Counted from the first letter of the stretch, positions 1 through 6,656 are shown. The stretch: DNA of 6,974 nt from Porticoccaceae bacterium (GCA_002591625.1 PCDB01000031.1:82247-89220); one strand, 5' to 3'. The notes: generated from the letters alone by a model not told the origin. Translations and numbers: made by a program.

Positions 1-2
1 CC

Positions 3-2897
3 GCATTTCTGGCGGTTTGCTTGCTTTGTTTACCAGCATTTGGTGAAACTGTTAACATTTATGTTAGAAACAACTCAGATCCTTTTCAGGCCCCTTACTA
101 TATTTTTTCGTCAACATCTGGCGGGCCATCGGAAACCTTCACTCTTGAAAAGGGTTCAACATATAAGTTTATTTCCACTAACACAGCTGGACATCCATTT
201 AATGTGGGCGCCGGATGGAGGGTCGCTGATTCTGAATTGGAGACCTCAAGCGATTCTTCCTCAAGCGTTGTGTCGGGGGTTGGTTCGATATCGACTGGTC
301 AGACTCTTACTGTAACTATCCCCGCCACCTTTTCGAAGACCACAGTTACTTATTATTGCTCTGCGCATAGCTCGATGGTCAGCACACTTGCCGTTGTGGA
401 GGGTGATTCACAAGCCCCAGTCATTACGCTGCAGGGCGATAACCCGCAAGAGGTCGAGTTGGGATCGCCGTACGTGGAAGCGGGGGCTATAACCGACACT
501 GGGGAAACAGTAGTTATCGACTCCTCTGAAGTGGATACTAGTGCTGTTGGTAGTTATTCAGTTACTTATGACGCTACAGATTCGGCAGGCAATGTAGCTA
601 CCACCGTCACAAGAACCGTGAATGTTGTAAGGCCAGCAAGTAGTGATGTTACAGCGCCGGTCATAACGTTACTGGGCGACAACCCGCTGACGGTTGAGGC
701 GGGAACTTCTTACGTGGAGGCCGGCGCCACAGCTGACACCGGCGAGACTGTGGTCATTGATTCCTCGGCGGTTGACACGGGTACGGTTGGGAGTTACACA
801 GTAACTTATACCGCAACTGACGCAGCTGGCAATAGCGCAGTTCCCGTTTTGAGAACGGTGAACGTCATCAACTCCTCTTTCATTGATTCCGACGACGATG
901 GGTATTCCGATTCTGACGAGGTTGAGTGGGGTTCAGATCCATTGGATCAAAGCGATGCGCCAATTGAAGCCCTTAACTGGTCGCTTTTCGCTAACATTGG
1001 AAAAACCTCATCAGTTGACAGCTCGGCACCTGTAATCACTCTCATTGGGGCTAATCCACAGACTGTTCAACTGGGATCGACTTACATAGAACTCGGCGCA
1101 ACGACCGATACGGGCGAAACTGTGGTTATCGACGCGTCTAATGTGGACACTTCCACGCTAGGTAGTTACACCGTGACGTATAACTCATCGGACGCCGCAG
1201 GTAACAAGTCTGCGACTTTGACGCGCACTGTTAACGTAGTCGCTGGGGAAGATACGGTGGCGCCGGTAATTACATTGAATGGTTCTAACCCTCAGACGGT
1301 TCAACTAGGTTCGCAATATATAGAAGCTGGAGCGACTACTGACACCGGCGAATCAGTCACTATTGATGCGTCTGGTGTGAATACTTCAGTCGCTGGATCC
1401 TATTCAGTTACCTACAACGCAACAGACGCTGCCGGCAACGCTGCAGCAACGGTTACTCGCACTGTCAACGTTATTGATTCAGGTGGAGGCATTGATACTA
1501 CTGCGCCTGTGATCACCCTGAACGGGCCGAACCCGCAGACAGTTCAAATCAACACCGCATACGTAGAAGCGGGGGCAACTGCTGATTCGGGCGAAACAGT
1601 TGAAATTGATTCTTCGCAGGTCAACACCTCTGCAGTGGGAAGTTACGTCGTGACTTACACCGCGAAGGACGCTGCCGGAAATTCCGCCACACCGGTGACG
1701 AGAACCGTAAACGTCATAGATTCTTCCTCGGTCAATTCAAAAGTCTCGGCTCTAACAACAATAGTTGATAACATCATACTGCCAAATGTGGAGTCCTTAG
1801 CCAGTTTAGCCTCTGAATTTGCTGAAGAAGGCGGGGTGTTGCAGAACTATGGAGCCTCACTAGTCCCGGCTAATACTGGGGGTGGTTACTACAAAACCGA
1901 AGCCGACAGCCTCCTGGCCGCTCGCAATGGATGGAAACAACTGATGCAGGTGGTGCAGGCCAATGACATGCATATTTTAGGGCCTGCTGCCAAGAACAAG
2001 CAGGACTTACGTAATCGCATACACGGGTACTACCTGGGAGGCCCCAGCCTGGATTCGTTTGATGAGTTCTCGAGCTGCGGTACTGATGTGTTGGTCGTAA
2101 AGGCCAATGACGGCTCTCGCGAGGTTGCTGACTCCAACATAAACACGCGAGGTATGATTGCTTTGGAATACCTCCTTTTTAACGAAGACTTGTCGCACTC
2201 ATGCGGAAGTGGCGTGTCTGCCGTGGCTGGGTGGAATGGGCTTTCCGACGCTGCTCGAAAGAGTCAAAGGTATGACCTCGCACTCAAAATAGCTCAGGAC
2301 ATTGCCCTGAATGCCGCAAAGATTCAGGATGAATGGTCGGGTTATCGGGCTGAGTTTATTGATCCCGATGAGTCGGGAACCAATTTCCAGCTTTTAACGG
2401 ACAGCATGTTCTATTTTGAAAAGTACACCAAGTCAGCTAAATTAGCTGCAGTCATCGGTCAGGATCGTCTCTGCGTAGAGGACTTATGCCCTAAGTTTAT
2501 CGAGTCCCAATATAGCGAGACGTCTCTTAGCAACATCAAAGCCAATGCAGAGCAATTTCTCGCGGTATTTGACAGCGGTCTTGACAACCTCGCTGACGAG
2601 AGCGACAGCGAGTTTTCATCCCTTTTCAAAGGACTTATTACAGACGTGGTGACTAAAATAGAAGAGCTCGAAGCCTCGGCGGGCCCAACGTCCCTCAAGG
2701 CGCATGTGTCATCGATAGAGGCAAATGGAGCAATCAACGCTTGCGGAAACGCTTTTGCAAATCCCGATAGCGAGGGAGATCCTCAGATTTGCACGCTGGC
2801 GGGCAAGATGAAAAAAGTTACAGATAAGTTAAAAATTGAATTCGTTACTTATCTGGGCGTTTCGCTGCCTGAAGCAGCTCAGGGCGATACAGACTAA
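3..2897 (+). CDS. Exported cupredoxin / five Ig-like repeats / imelysin (M75) multidomain protein, 5' partial
   Basis: The frame is open from the first complete codon at base 3. The visible N-terminus (AFLAVCLLCLPAFG) is the end of a Sec signal peptide, so the true start lies upstream of the window; the TTG at 21 is not the start. Domains in order: cupredoxin (about 51-401) with GHPFN and YYCSAHSSM copper-ligand motifs; five 72-residue Ig-like repeats (414-1718) with an Asp-rich insert (885-956); and an imelysin/M75 domain (about 1731-2870) recognised by ILPNVESLASL, a conserved Trp followed by GP (ARNGW...LGP), and RGMIALEYLLF. Cupredoxin plus M75 matches EfeO, the periplasmic iron-binding part of EfeUOB, but EfeO has no Ig repeats. 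Six cysteines in the C-terminal domain fit an oxidising compartment. Role inferred: periplasmic or surface-exposed metal binding for uptake. The M75 GxHxxE motif reads GMIALE, so peptidase activity is unlikely. Domain calls are good; the cellular role is uncertain. Confidence 0.85.
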   Translation, partial: AFLAVCLLCLPAFGETVNIYVRNNSDPFQAPYYIFSSTSGGPSETFTLEKGSTYKFISTNTAGHPFNVGAGWRVADSELETSSDSSSSVVSGVGSISTGQTLTVTIPATFSKTTVTYYCSAHSSMVSTLAVVEGDSQAPVITLQGDNPQEVELGSPYVEAGAITDTGETVVIDSSEVDTSAVGSYSVTYDATDSAGNVATTVTRTVNVVRPASSDVTAPVITLLGDNPLTVEAGTSYVEAGATADTGETVVIDSSAVDTGTVGSYTVTYTATDAAGNSAVPVLRTVNVINSSFIDSDDDGYSDSDEVEWGSDPLDQSDAPIEALNWSLFANIGKTSSVDSSAPVITLIGANPQTVQLGSTYIELGATTDTGETVVIDASNVDTSTLGSYTVTYNSSDAAGNKSATLTRTVNVVAGEDTVAPVITLNGSNPQTVQLGSQYIEAGATTDTGESVTIDASGVNTSVAGSYSVTYNATDAAGNAAATVTRTVNVIDSGGGIDTTAPVITLNGPNPQTVQINTAYVEAGATADSGETVEIDSSQVNTSAVGSYVVTYTAKDAAGNSATPVTRTVNVIDSSSVNSKVSALTTIVDNIILPNVESLASLASEFAEEGGVLQNYGASLVPANTGGGYYKTEADSLLAARNGWKQLMQVVQANDMHILGPAAKNKQDLRNRIHGYYLGGPSLDSFDEFSSCGTDVLVVKANDGSREVADSNINTRGMIALEYLLFNEDLSHSCGSGVSAVAGWNGLSDAARKSQRYDLALKIAQDIALNAAKIQDEWSGYRAEFIDPDESGTNFQLLTDSMFYFEKYTKSAKLAAVIGQDRLCVEDLCPKFIESQYSETSLSNIKANAEQFLAVFDSGLDNLADESDSEFSSLFKGLITDVVTKIEELEASAGPTSLKAHVSSIEANGAINACGNAFANPDSEGDPQICTLAGKMKKVTDKLKIEFVTYLGVSLPEAAQGDTD
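51..401 (+). other. Cupredoxin domain with type 1 copper site (within the large exported protein)
   Basis: This stretch encodes a small beta-rich domain directly after the signal peptide. It carries the ligand set of a type 1 blue-copper site: a His in GHPFN (codon 192-194), then Cys (357-359), His (366-368) and Met (375-377) in YYCSAHSSM. The C-x2-H-x2-M spacing is like that of amicyanin-type cupredoxins. All four ligands are present, so copper binding is plausible, for electron transfer, metal redox chemistry or sensing. The EfeO cupredoxin domain has been proposed to bind copper and ferric iron; here the site looks more canonical. Seen: the motif and its position. Inferred: metal identity and role. 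Confidence 0.8.
414..1718 (+). repeat. Five Ig-like (DUF5011/HYR-type) protein repeats
   Basis: Five units of exactly 72 codons lie at 414-629, 654-869, 1026-1241, 1260-1475 and 1503-1718. Each starts with APVITL, continues with an Asn-Pro turn, GA..DTGE or close variants, and GSY.VTY..DAAGN, and ends with RTVNV. This is the bacterial Ig-like fold seen in surface and secreted proteins, where it usually acts as a spacer or adhesive stalk. Short linkers separate the units except between units 2 and 3. The units differ at many third codon positions while the protein stays similar, so they are not very recent duplicates; units 3-5 share the NPQTVQ phrase and look closer to one another. No catalytic function is expected. 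Confidence 0.85.
885..956 (+). other. Asp-rich calcium-loop-like insert between Ig-like repeats 2 and 3
   Basis: The encoded segment runs DSDDDGYSDSDEVEWGSDPL and then DQSD. It resembles the thrombospondin type 3 / EF-hand-like calcium loops (DxDxDGxxD...E..xGTDP) common in secreted bacterial proteins. With the following stretch (ending near 1025) it makes a linker of about 50 residues where the other junctions have only 6 to 9. A calcium-stiffened hinge is the likely role, by inference from the motif family. Confidence 0.65.
1731..2870 (+). other. Imelysin / peptidase M75-like domain (EfeO/IrpA-type), probably non-peptidase
   Basis: This C-terminal domain of about 380 residues is mostly helical by composition. 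It begins with VDNIILPNVESLASLASEF and includes ARNGW followed by LGP, then RGMIALEYLLF (2148-2180), the conserved block of imelysin-like proteins. In M75 proteins with the GxHxxE motif, the His and Glu are the proposed metal ligands. Here the block reads G-M-I-A-L-E: Glu is kept and His is replaced by Ile, as expected for an imelysin-like subgroup acting in binding rather than cleavage. Six Cys (codons near 2076, 2202, 2472, 2487, 2742 and 2790) could pair as disulfides. Boundaries are approximate. Confidence 0.78.
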
Positions 2898-2943
2898 TGG
2901 TTCAAATTGTTAAATTTAAAAGCTAGGTTAGTTGGATGAAAAA

Positions 2944-2951
2944 AGGTGGAG
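2944..2951 (+). promoter_or_regulatory. Ribosome binding site deciding the start at 2960
   Basis: AAGGTGGA(G) lies 8 bases before the ATG at 2960. The in-frame ATG at 2936, eight codons earlier, has only TTGG before it and would put MKKGGDTV in front of a normal signal peptide. The site therefore favours the 2960 start. Confidence 0.65.
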
Positions 2952-2959
2952 ATACTGTG

Positions 2960-3349
2960 ATGAAAAAGATTGTTTTGGGATTGGTGTTTGGCATACTGGC
3001 TTGCGGTCAGACCTTAGCAGATATAGCGTATGTAGATGATGCTAAGATCGACCAAATTTTGCTGTCCAGCGGGTCAGGGACAGACAATTATGGCGGTTGT
3101 ATGGTCAAACTTAAGAGTGCTGGCCCCAAGTTCCAAACCCCTAGGGCTTTGTTACCAAGTTGCCCCACCAATAATTTCTTAACTTTTAGCTGCAGTGGCG
3201 TTTATGCAACTAAAGCAGATGCGAGGTTGCTCTTGCAGAATGCGCAAATGGCGTTTGCGCTGGATAAAAAGGTTCAGATTAAAGTTGACGATAGTAAGAA
3301 ACACAACGGCTATTGTTTTTCTGATTATTTGGTGGTGTTCAAAGACTGA
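2960..3349 (+). CDS. Small secreted four-cysteine protein, function unknown
   Basis: The product is 129 residues from the preferred ATG. MKKIVLGLVFGILACGQTLA is a clear signal peptide with likely cleavage after Ala20 (TLA|DI). A lipoprotein reading (ILAC) is possible but the lipobox is poor. The mature part of about 109 residues has four Cys (47, 68, 78, 119), an even number that fits two disulfides. It has a helix-like segment around residues 84-100 and a C-terminal part with VQIKVDD and NGYCF, suggesting a compact beta-rich fold like other small periplasmic or secreted proteins. I do not recognise a named family. It starts 62 bases after the imelysin-domain gene, with no terminator seen between them, so cotranscription is likely. 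Possible roles are accessory binding or processing of the upstream protein, or an independent secreted factor; none can be shown. Confidence 0.75.
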   Translation: MKKIVLGLVFGILACGQTLADIAYVDDAKIDQILLSSGSGTDNYGGCMVKLKSAGPKFQTPRALLPSCPTNNFLTFSCSGVYATKADARLLLQNAQMAFALDKKVQIKVDDSKKHNGYCFSDYLVVFKD

Positions 3350-3579
3350 GTAGCATAGCACCTCATGCCTTCACAACTGAAGGAAGCGATCAAAGATGGC
3401 GATGACTCTTCGGTTCAAGTACGTCGAGGTATAGCTGGGTCTTGTCGAAACGTTTGAAAGCGCTCAAGGCCTTGTTGCGGCGTTCGTGGGAAAACAACAC
3501 TTGCATGGAAAGTTATCAGGGTTCAGGACACTCGTTGCAATGGTTCAGCCATGATCGAATGTATGAGGTAAGTGTCAAA
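3350..3579 (+). other. 230-base intergenic stretch before the receptor gene
   Basis: No convincing gene, promoter or terminator is visible. It holds a 6-bp stem with a 4-base loop (CCTTCA/TGAAGG, 3368-3383) without a T run. It also holds an open extension of the receptor frame back to 3406 (TTG at 3442) and two short open frames: 3365-3457 on + and 3390-3506 on -. The receptor promoter, if it has its own, should lie here, but no good -35/-10 pair or Fur-box-like sequence stands out. Confidence 0.5.
3565..3572 (+). promoter_or_regulatory. Ribosome binding site for the receptor start at 3580
   Basis: GAGGTAAG precedes the ATG at 3580, with about 10 bases between GAGGT and the start. This ATG opens directly into a signal peptide (MFKGLFVAFVCL). 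The site overlaps the region after the other in-frame ATG at 3559, so it can only serve 3580. Confidence 0.6.
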
Positions 3580-5742
3580 ATGTTTAAAGGTTTGTTTGTT
3601 GCTTTTGTCTGCCTAACCTCAACAAGTTTAATGGCCTCGCAAGGTGACAGTCCTGACATCCGAGAAGTTCTTGTTTTTGGAACTAAAGAACAAAAAGAAA
3701 AATTGCCAGGATCCGGCACGCAGATCGGGCCCTCACAATTAGCAAAACAAGATTATAGCGATCTCAACGAAATTTTAAGTTCTGCACCTGGAGTGTATGT
3801 CCGCGAAGAAGACGCATTCGGGTTGCGGCCCAACATCGGCATAAGAGGAGCCACTTCTGACCGTAGTCAAAAAATTACCCTGATGGAGGATGGTGTCTTA
3901 ATAACTCCAGCACCTTATTCAGCACCTGCGGCATACTATATCACGAACCCTTCCAGACTTTTCTCCGTGGAGGTGCTTAAGGGACCATCGGCTATTCAGG
4001 CTGGCCCGCACACTGTTGGAGGAGCGGTAAACTTAATTACACGCCCGGTGCCGACCAAAAATATTAATGAGGTCGAGTTGACAACGGGCACAGATTCTTT
4101 CCACAAAGTAGTCGGTTCTGTGGGACGCGTGCACGATAACTTCGGATATCTTTTAAGCGCGTTGAGTTATGGCAGCGACGGCTTCAAACAGCTAGATGGG
4201 GGAGGTGATACCGGATTCATTCGGAATGATATTAACGCGAAGTTTCGCTGGGAGCCTGACACGGAGGTGGATCAAGCAATCACACTTAAGCTCGGATTTG
4301 CCGAGGAAGATGCGGACGAAAGCTATCTCGGACTCACAGACGCTGATTCACACCAATCCCCAGAGAGACGCTATCCGGCGTCCAAGCTGGATCGCTTTGT
4401 GTCAAAACACAGACAGGTGCACCTCAATTACTCTGCCGACTTCGATTCTGGTTTCGGGCTTGACACGAAGGCTTATTTTAATGAGTTTCATCGTTCATGG
4501 AACAAGTTCGCAGGTTTTATTGATGGGCCGAGTCCTCAAAACGTTTTGCGTGATCCCTCAAGCTATGTGAGTGCTTACGAAACACTGACAGGAGAGAGGG
4601 ATTCAAAGGTTGGGTATTTTACGGATCTCACTATCGATGTAACGGACAATAACCGAAAGTATTCCTCCCGAGGCATACAGGTGGATCTGACGAAAGATTT
4701 TCTCTTCTCAACAATAGACTACAGAGTCAAACTTGGGATGCGTTATCACGAAGACGACGTTCGTCGTCATCACAAACAAAGAAGTTACTTGATGGCGTCA
4801 GGTGAAATGGTCTCGGATGGTATTGCTCGGCCCTACAAGACGATTAATCATGCTCAAACCGATGCAATAGCCGTATTTTTCTCGAATGAGTTGAATTGGT
4901 TGGACTGGACCCTAAATCTGGGCATTAGATATGAAGATATCCAAGGTAGCGTGGATAACAAACTTTCCGCTGCAGTGTCGACTAACGATCAAAGTATCAC
5001 AGCGCCGGGGCTAGGTATTCATAAACAACTTACGCCCTCTTTAGGTATATTGGCAGGAATCTATAAGGGATTCTCGCCTTCTGGTCCCGGTAAATCGGGT
5101 GTTGAATCTGAGGAGAGTACAAACATAGAGTATGGTTTTCGCTACACCTCCGAAATCTTTTCTGGGGAGCTTATCTGGTTCCGAAGCGACTACGACAACC
5201 TGCTTGGCCGATGTCGCGCTTCAGATTCTGATTGTGACATTGGGCAAGAGTTTAGTGGCGGCGATGTCAAGGTTAGGGGGCTAGAGCTCGTCAGCGAATC
5301 TCAAATATATGTGAGTGATGCGTATCTGGTCACCGGAAGATTAAACTATACATACTCTGAGTCGGAATTTAAGACAACGTTTTTTTCTCAGTTTTCACAA
5401 TGGGGACTGGTTCGCAAGGGCGATGAGTTGCCCTACATCCCAAGGCATGTGGGTCGCGCGCAATTAGGTGTTGAGACTGAGCATTGGTCCCTAGATATCT
5501 CGGTAAAGCATCAACATGAGATGCGGGAGGAGCCTGGGTCTGGCGGCATCTCAGAGGGTCTCAAGACAGATACTTTGACACAGTTGGATCTTTCGATGAC
5601 TTGGTTTTTTAATGACGCAACTGATTTGAGCCTATTGATCAGAAATGTTACTGATACTTCAACCATTGTCTCACATAGGCCATACGGCGCGAGGCCTAAT
5701 CTGCCCCGTACAATTCTAGGGCGAGTGAAATACAGGTTTTAA
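3580..5742 (+). CDS. FecA-like TonB-dependent outer-membrane receptor
   Basis: This is a 720-residue receptor from the ATG at 3580. A longer reading from TTG 3442 would add 46 residues ahead of the signal peptide and is disfavoured. The signal peptide MFKGLFVAFVCLTSTSLMA is cleaved after Ala19. A TonB-box-like IREVLVFG (27-34) follows at once, then the plug domain (about 40-155) with GLRPNIGIRGATSDRSQK, EDGVLITPAPYSAPAAYY and EVLKGPSAIQAGPHTVGGAV, and a beta-barrel to the C-terminal ...GRVKYRF. The PAPYSAPAAYY and VGGAVNLITR blocks are typical of the FecA (ferric dicitrate) branch. Two Cys (545, 552) lie in a likely extracellular loop ending in a Gly-rich segment and are expected to form a disulfide. 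FecA-type receptors import ferric chelates using TonB energy. The N-terminal signalling domain of E. coli FecA is absent, so no FecR-type signalling is expected. The ligand is not determined by sequence; ferric siderophore or citrate is inferred. Confidence 0.92.
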   Translation: MFKGLFVAFVCLTSTSLMASQGDSPDIREVLVFGTKEQKEKLPGSGTQIGPSQLAKQDYSDLNEILSSAPGVYVREEDAFGLRPNIGIRGATSDRSQKITLMEDGVLITPAPYSAPAAYYITNPSRLFSVEVLKGPSAIQAGPHTVGGAVNLITRPVPTKNINEVELTTGTDSFHKVVGSVGRVHDNFGYLLSALSYGSDGFKQLDGGGDTGFIRNDINAKFRWEPDTEVDQAITLKLGFAEEDADESYLGLTDADSHQSPERRYPASKLDRFVSKHRQVHLNYSADFDSGFGLDTKAYFNEFHRSWNKFAGFIDGPSPQNVLRDPSSYVSAYETLTGERDSKVGYFTDLTIDVTDNNRKYSSRGIQVDLTKDFLFSTIDYRVKLGMRYHEDDVRRHHKQRSYLMASGEMVSDGIARPYKTINHAQTDAIAVFFSNELNWLDWTLNLGIRYEDIQGSVDNKLSAAVSTNDQSITAPGLGIHKQLTPSLGILAGIYKGFSPSGPGKSGVESEESTNIEYGFRYTSEIFSGELIWFRSDYDNLLGRCRASDSDCDIGQEFSGGDVKVRGLELVSESQIYVSDAYLVTGRLNYTYSESEFKTTFFSQFSQWGLVRKGDELPYIPRHVGRAQLGVETEHWSLDISVKHQHEMREEPGSGGISEGLKTDTLTQLDLSMTWFFNDATDLSLLIRNVTDTSTIVSHRPYGARPNLPRTILGRVKYRF

Positions 5743-5756
5743 TTGGATACTTACAT

Positions 5757-6656
5757 ATGTTCTTTGAGCTATTAGCCACCCCCGCTCAGTTTATTGTGGA
5801 TCCCTCCAAACGAGTATATTGGGTGTACCTGCTTAGCGCTTTGGTTGTCGCGTCCGCCGCTGTTTCCTGGCAAGAAGGCCGTTTCAGACCGATCAAACAG
5901 CTCAAAAGTCTTTTGGATGCCAGTTACTGGTTTTCTCGTTCCAGTTTGCTCGATTTTGCTTTGATGTTTTTCAACTCCATCATGCGACTTTCGTTACTAA
6001 TCCCAACTTTTGGTAGCCACTTAGCGGTCACTGTATTGGTTGGAGGGTTTTTGCAAACGCATCTCGGTGACGCGCCGCATGTTAATTTATCTTGGTGGTG
6101 GATCGCTATCCTTTTTAGCACTGGGTTGCTACTCGCTGATGATCTTAGTCGTTTCGTGCTGCATTTCTGTATGCATCGGTTCGATTTCCTATGGTCATTT
6201 CACAAGACTCATCACAGCGCCACTGTTTTAACGCCATTTACAGTTTTCCGAGTGCATCCTGTCGAGAGTATGCTTTATTTTTTTAGAAGCTTGTTCGTAT
6301 TTGGCTTGGTGACAGGAATTTTTGTCTGGCTATTCTCACAGCAGTTGACTGGCTTAAAGATTTTGGGTGTAGATATGTTTGGCTTCTTATTTAATTTTGC
6401 GGCAGCAAATTTAAGACACTCTCCCGTTTGGCTGTCTTTTGGGCGTTTGGAACGCATTTTCATAAGCCCTGCACAGCATCAACTGCATCACAGTGTGGAT
6501 CATCCAAACGTAAATTTTGGCAGTGTTCTTTCTGTATGGGATGCCATTATAGGCACACGATTTTTTGCCTCGGAAAAGGTGAAACTCCGATTTGGGATCA
6601 TCGAAAGGCCAGATGAAAATCATTGCCAAACCAAAAATAGACCTTTCGCGATATAG
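5757..6656 (+). CDS. Fatty acid hydroxylase / sterol desaturase family membrane protein
   Basis: This 299-residue integral membrane protein is of usual family length. The di-iron histidine boxes are complete: HFCMH (136-140), HKTHH (149-153) and QHQLHHS (240-246), with further conserved His at 167 (RVHP), 221 (NLRHS) and 249 (HPNVNFG). Hydrophobic segments lie near 21-38, 62-82, 84-99, 112-127 and 171-194. Family members use two irons and O2 to hydroxylate or desaturate lipids, sterols, carotenoids or alkylglycerol ethers in the membrane; the substrate here is unknown. The ATG at 5757 follows the receptor stop by 14 bases with a weak GGA site (5745-5747), so the two genes are almost certainly one transcript. 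The enzyme may act on a lipid of the receptor's membrane or on a lipid-like ligand. There is no frameshift, and the catalytic residues look intact. Confidence 0.9.
   Translation: MFFELLATPAQFIVDPSKRVYWVYLLSALVVASAAVSWQEGRFRPIKQLKSLLDASYWFSRSSLLDFALMFFNSIMRLSLLIPTFGSHLAVTVLVGGFLQTHLGDAPHVNLSWWWIAILFSTGLLLADDLSRFVLHFCMHRFDFLWSFHKTHHSATVLTPFTVFRVHPVESMLYFFRSLFVFGLVTGIFVWLFSQQLTGLKILGVDMFGFLFNFAAANLRHSPVWLSFGRLERIFISPAQHQLHHSVDHPNVNFGSVLSVWDAIIGTRFFASEKVKLRFGIIERPDENHCQTKNRPFAI

Noticed and set aside
414..1718. DNA repeat array of CRISPR or satellite type
   Set aside because: The periodicity is of codons (72-residue protein units) with diverged bases, not identical short DNA repeats with spacers.
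2459..2737. 92-codon minus-strand open frame inside the imelysin domain
   Set aside because: It lies wholly opposite a well-supported domain, lacks signal or family features, and behaves as a shadow of the real gene.
2936..2959. Earlier ATG for the small secreted protein
   Set aside because: It would add MKKGGDTV before a complete signal peptide and lacks a good ribosome site; AAGGTGGA serves the ATG at 2960.
3368..3383. Hairpin CCTTCA/TGAAGG as terminator after the small gene
   Set aside because: Only 6 bp, half G+C, and followed by AAGCGATC, not a T run.
3442..3579. TTG start and 46-residue extension of the receptor
   Set aside because: The extension is not receptor-like and would bury the signal peptide; the ATG at 3580 has a ribosome site and opens a normal signal peptide.
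2898..3579. Fur box upstream of the small gene or receptor
   Set aside because: No stretch resembling the GATAATGATAATCATTATC consensus was found by eye; TTAAATTTAA near 2910 is only an AT palindrome.
4196..4570. 124-codon + strand open frame inside the receptor
   Set aside because: Frame-shifted shadow of the receptor barrel, with low-complexity Ser/Arg/Leu-rich composition and no recognisable domain.
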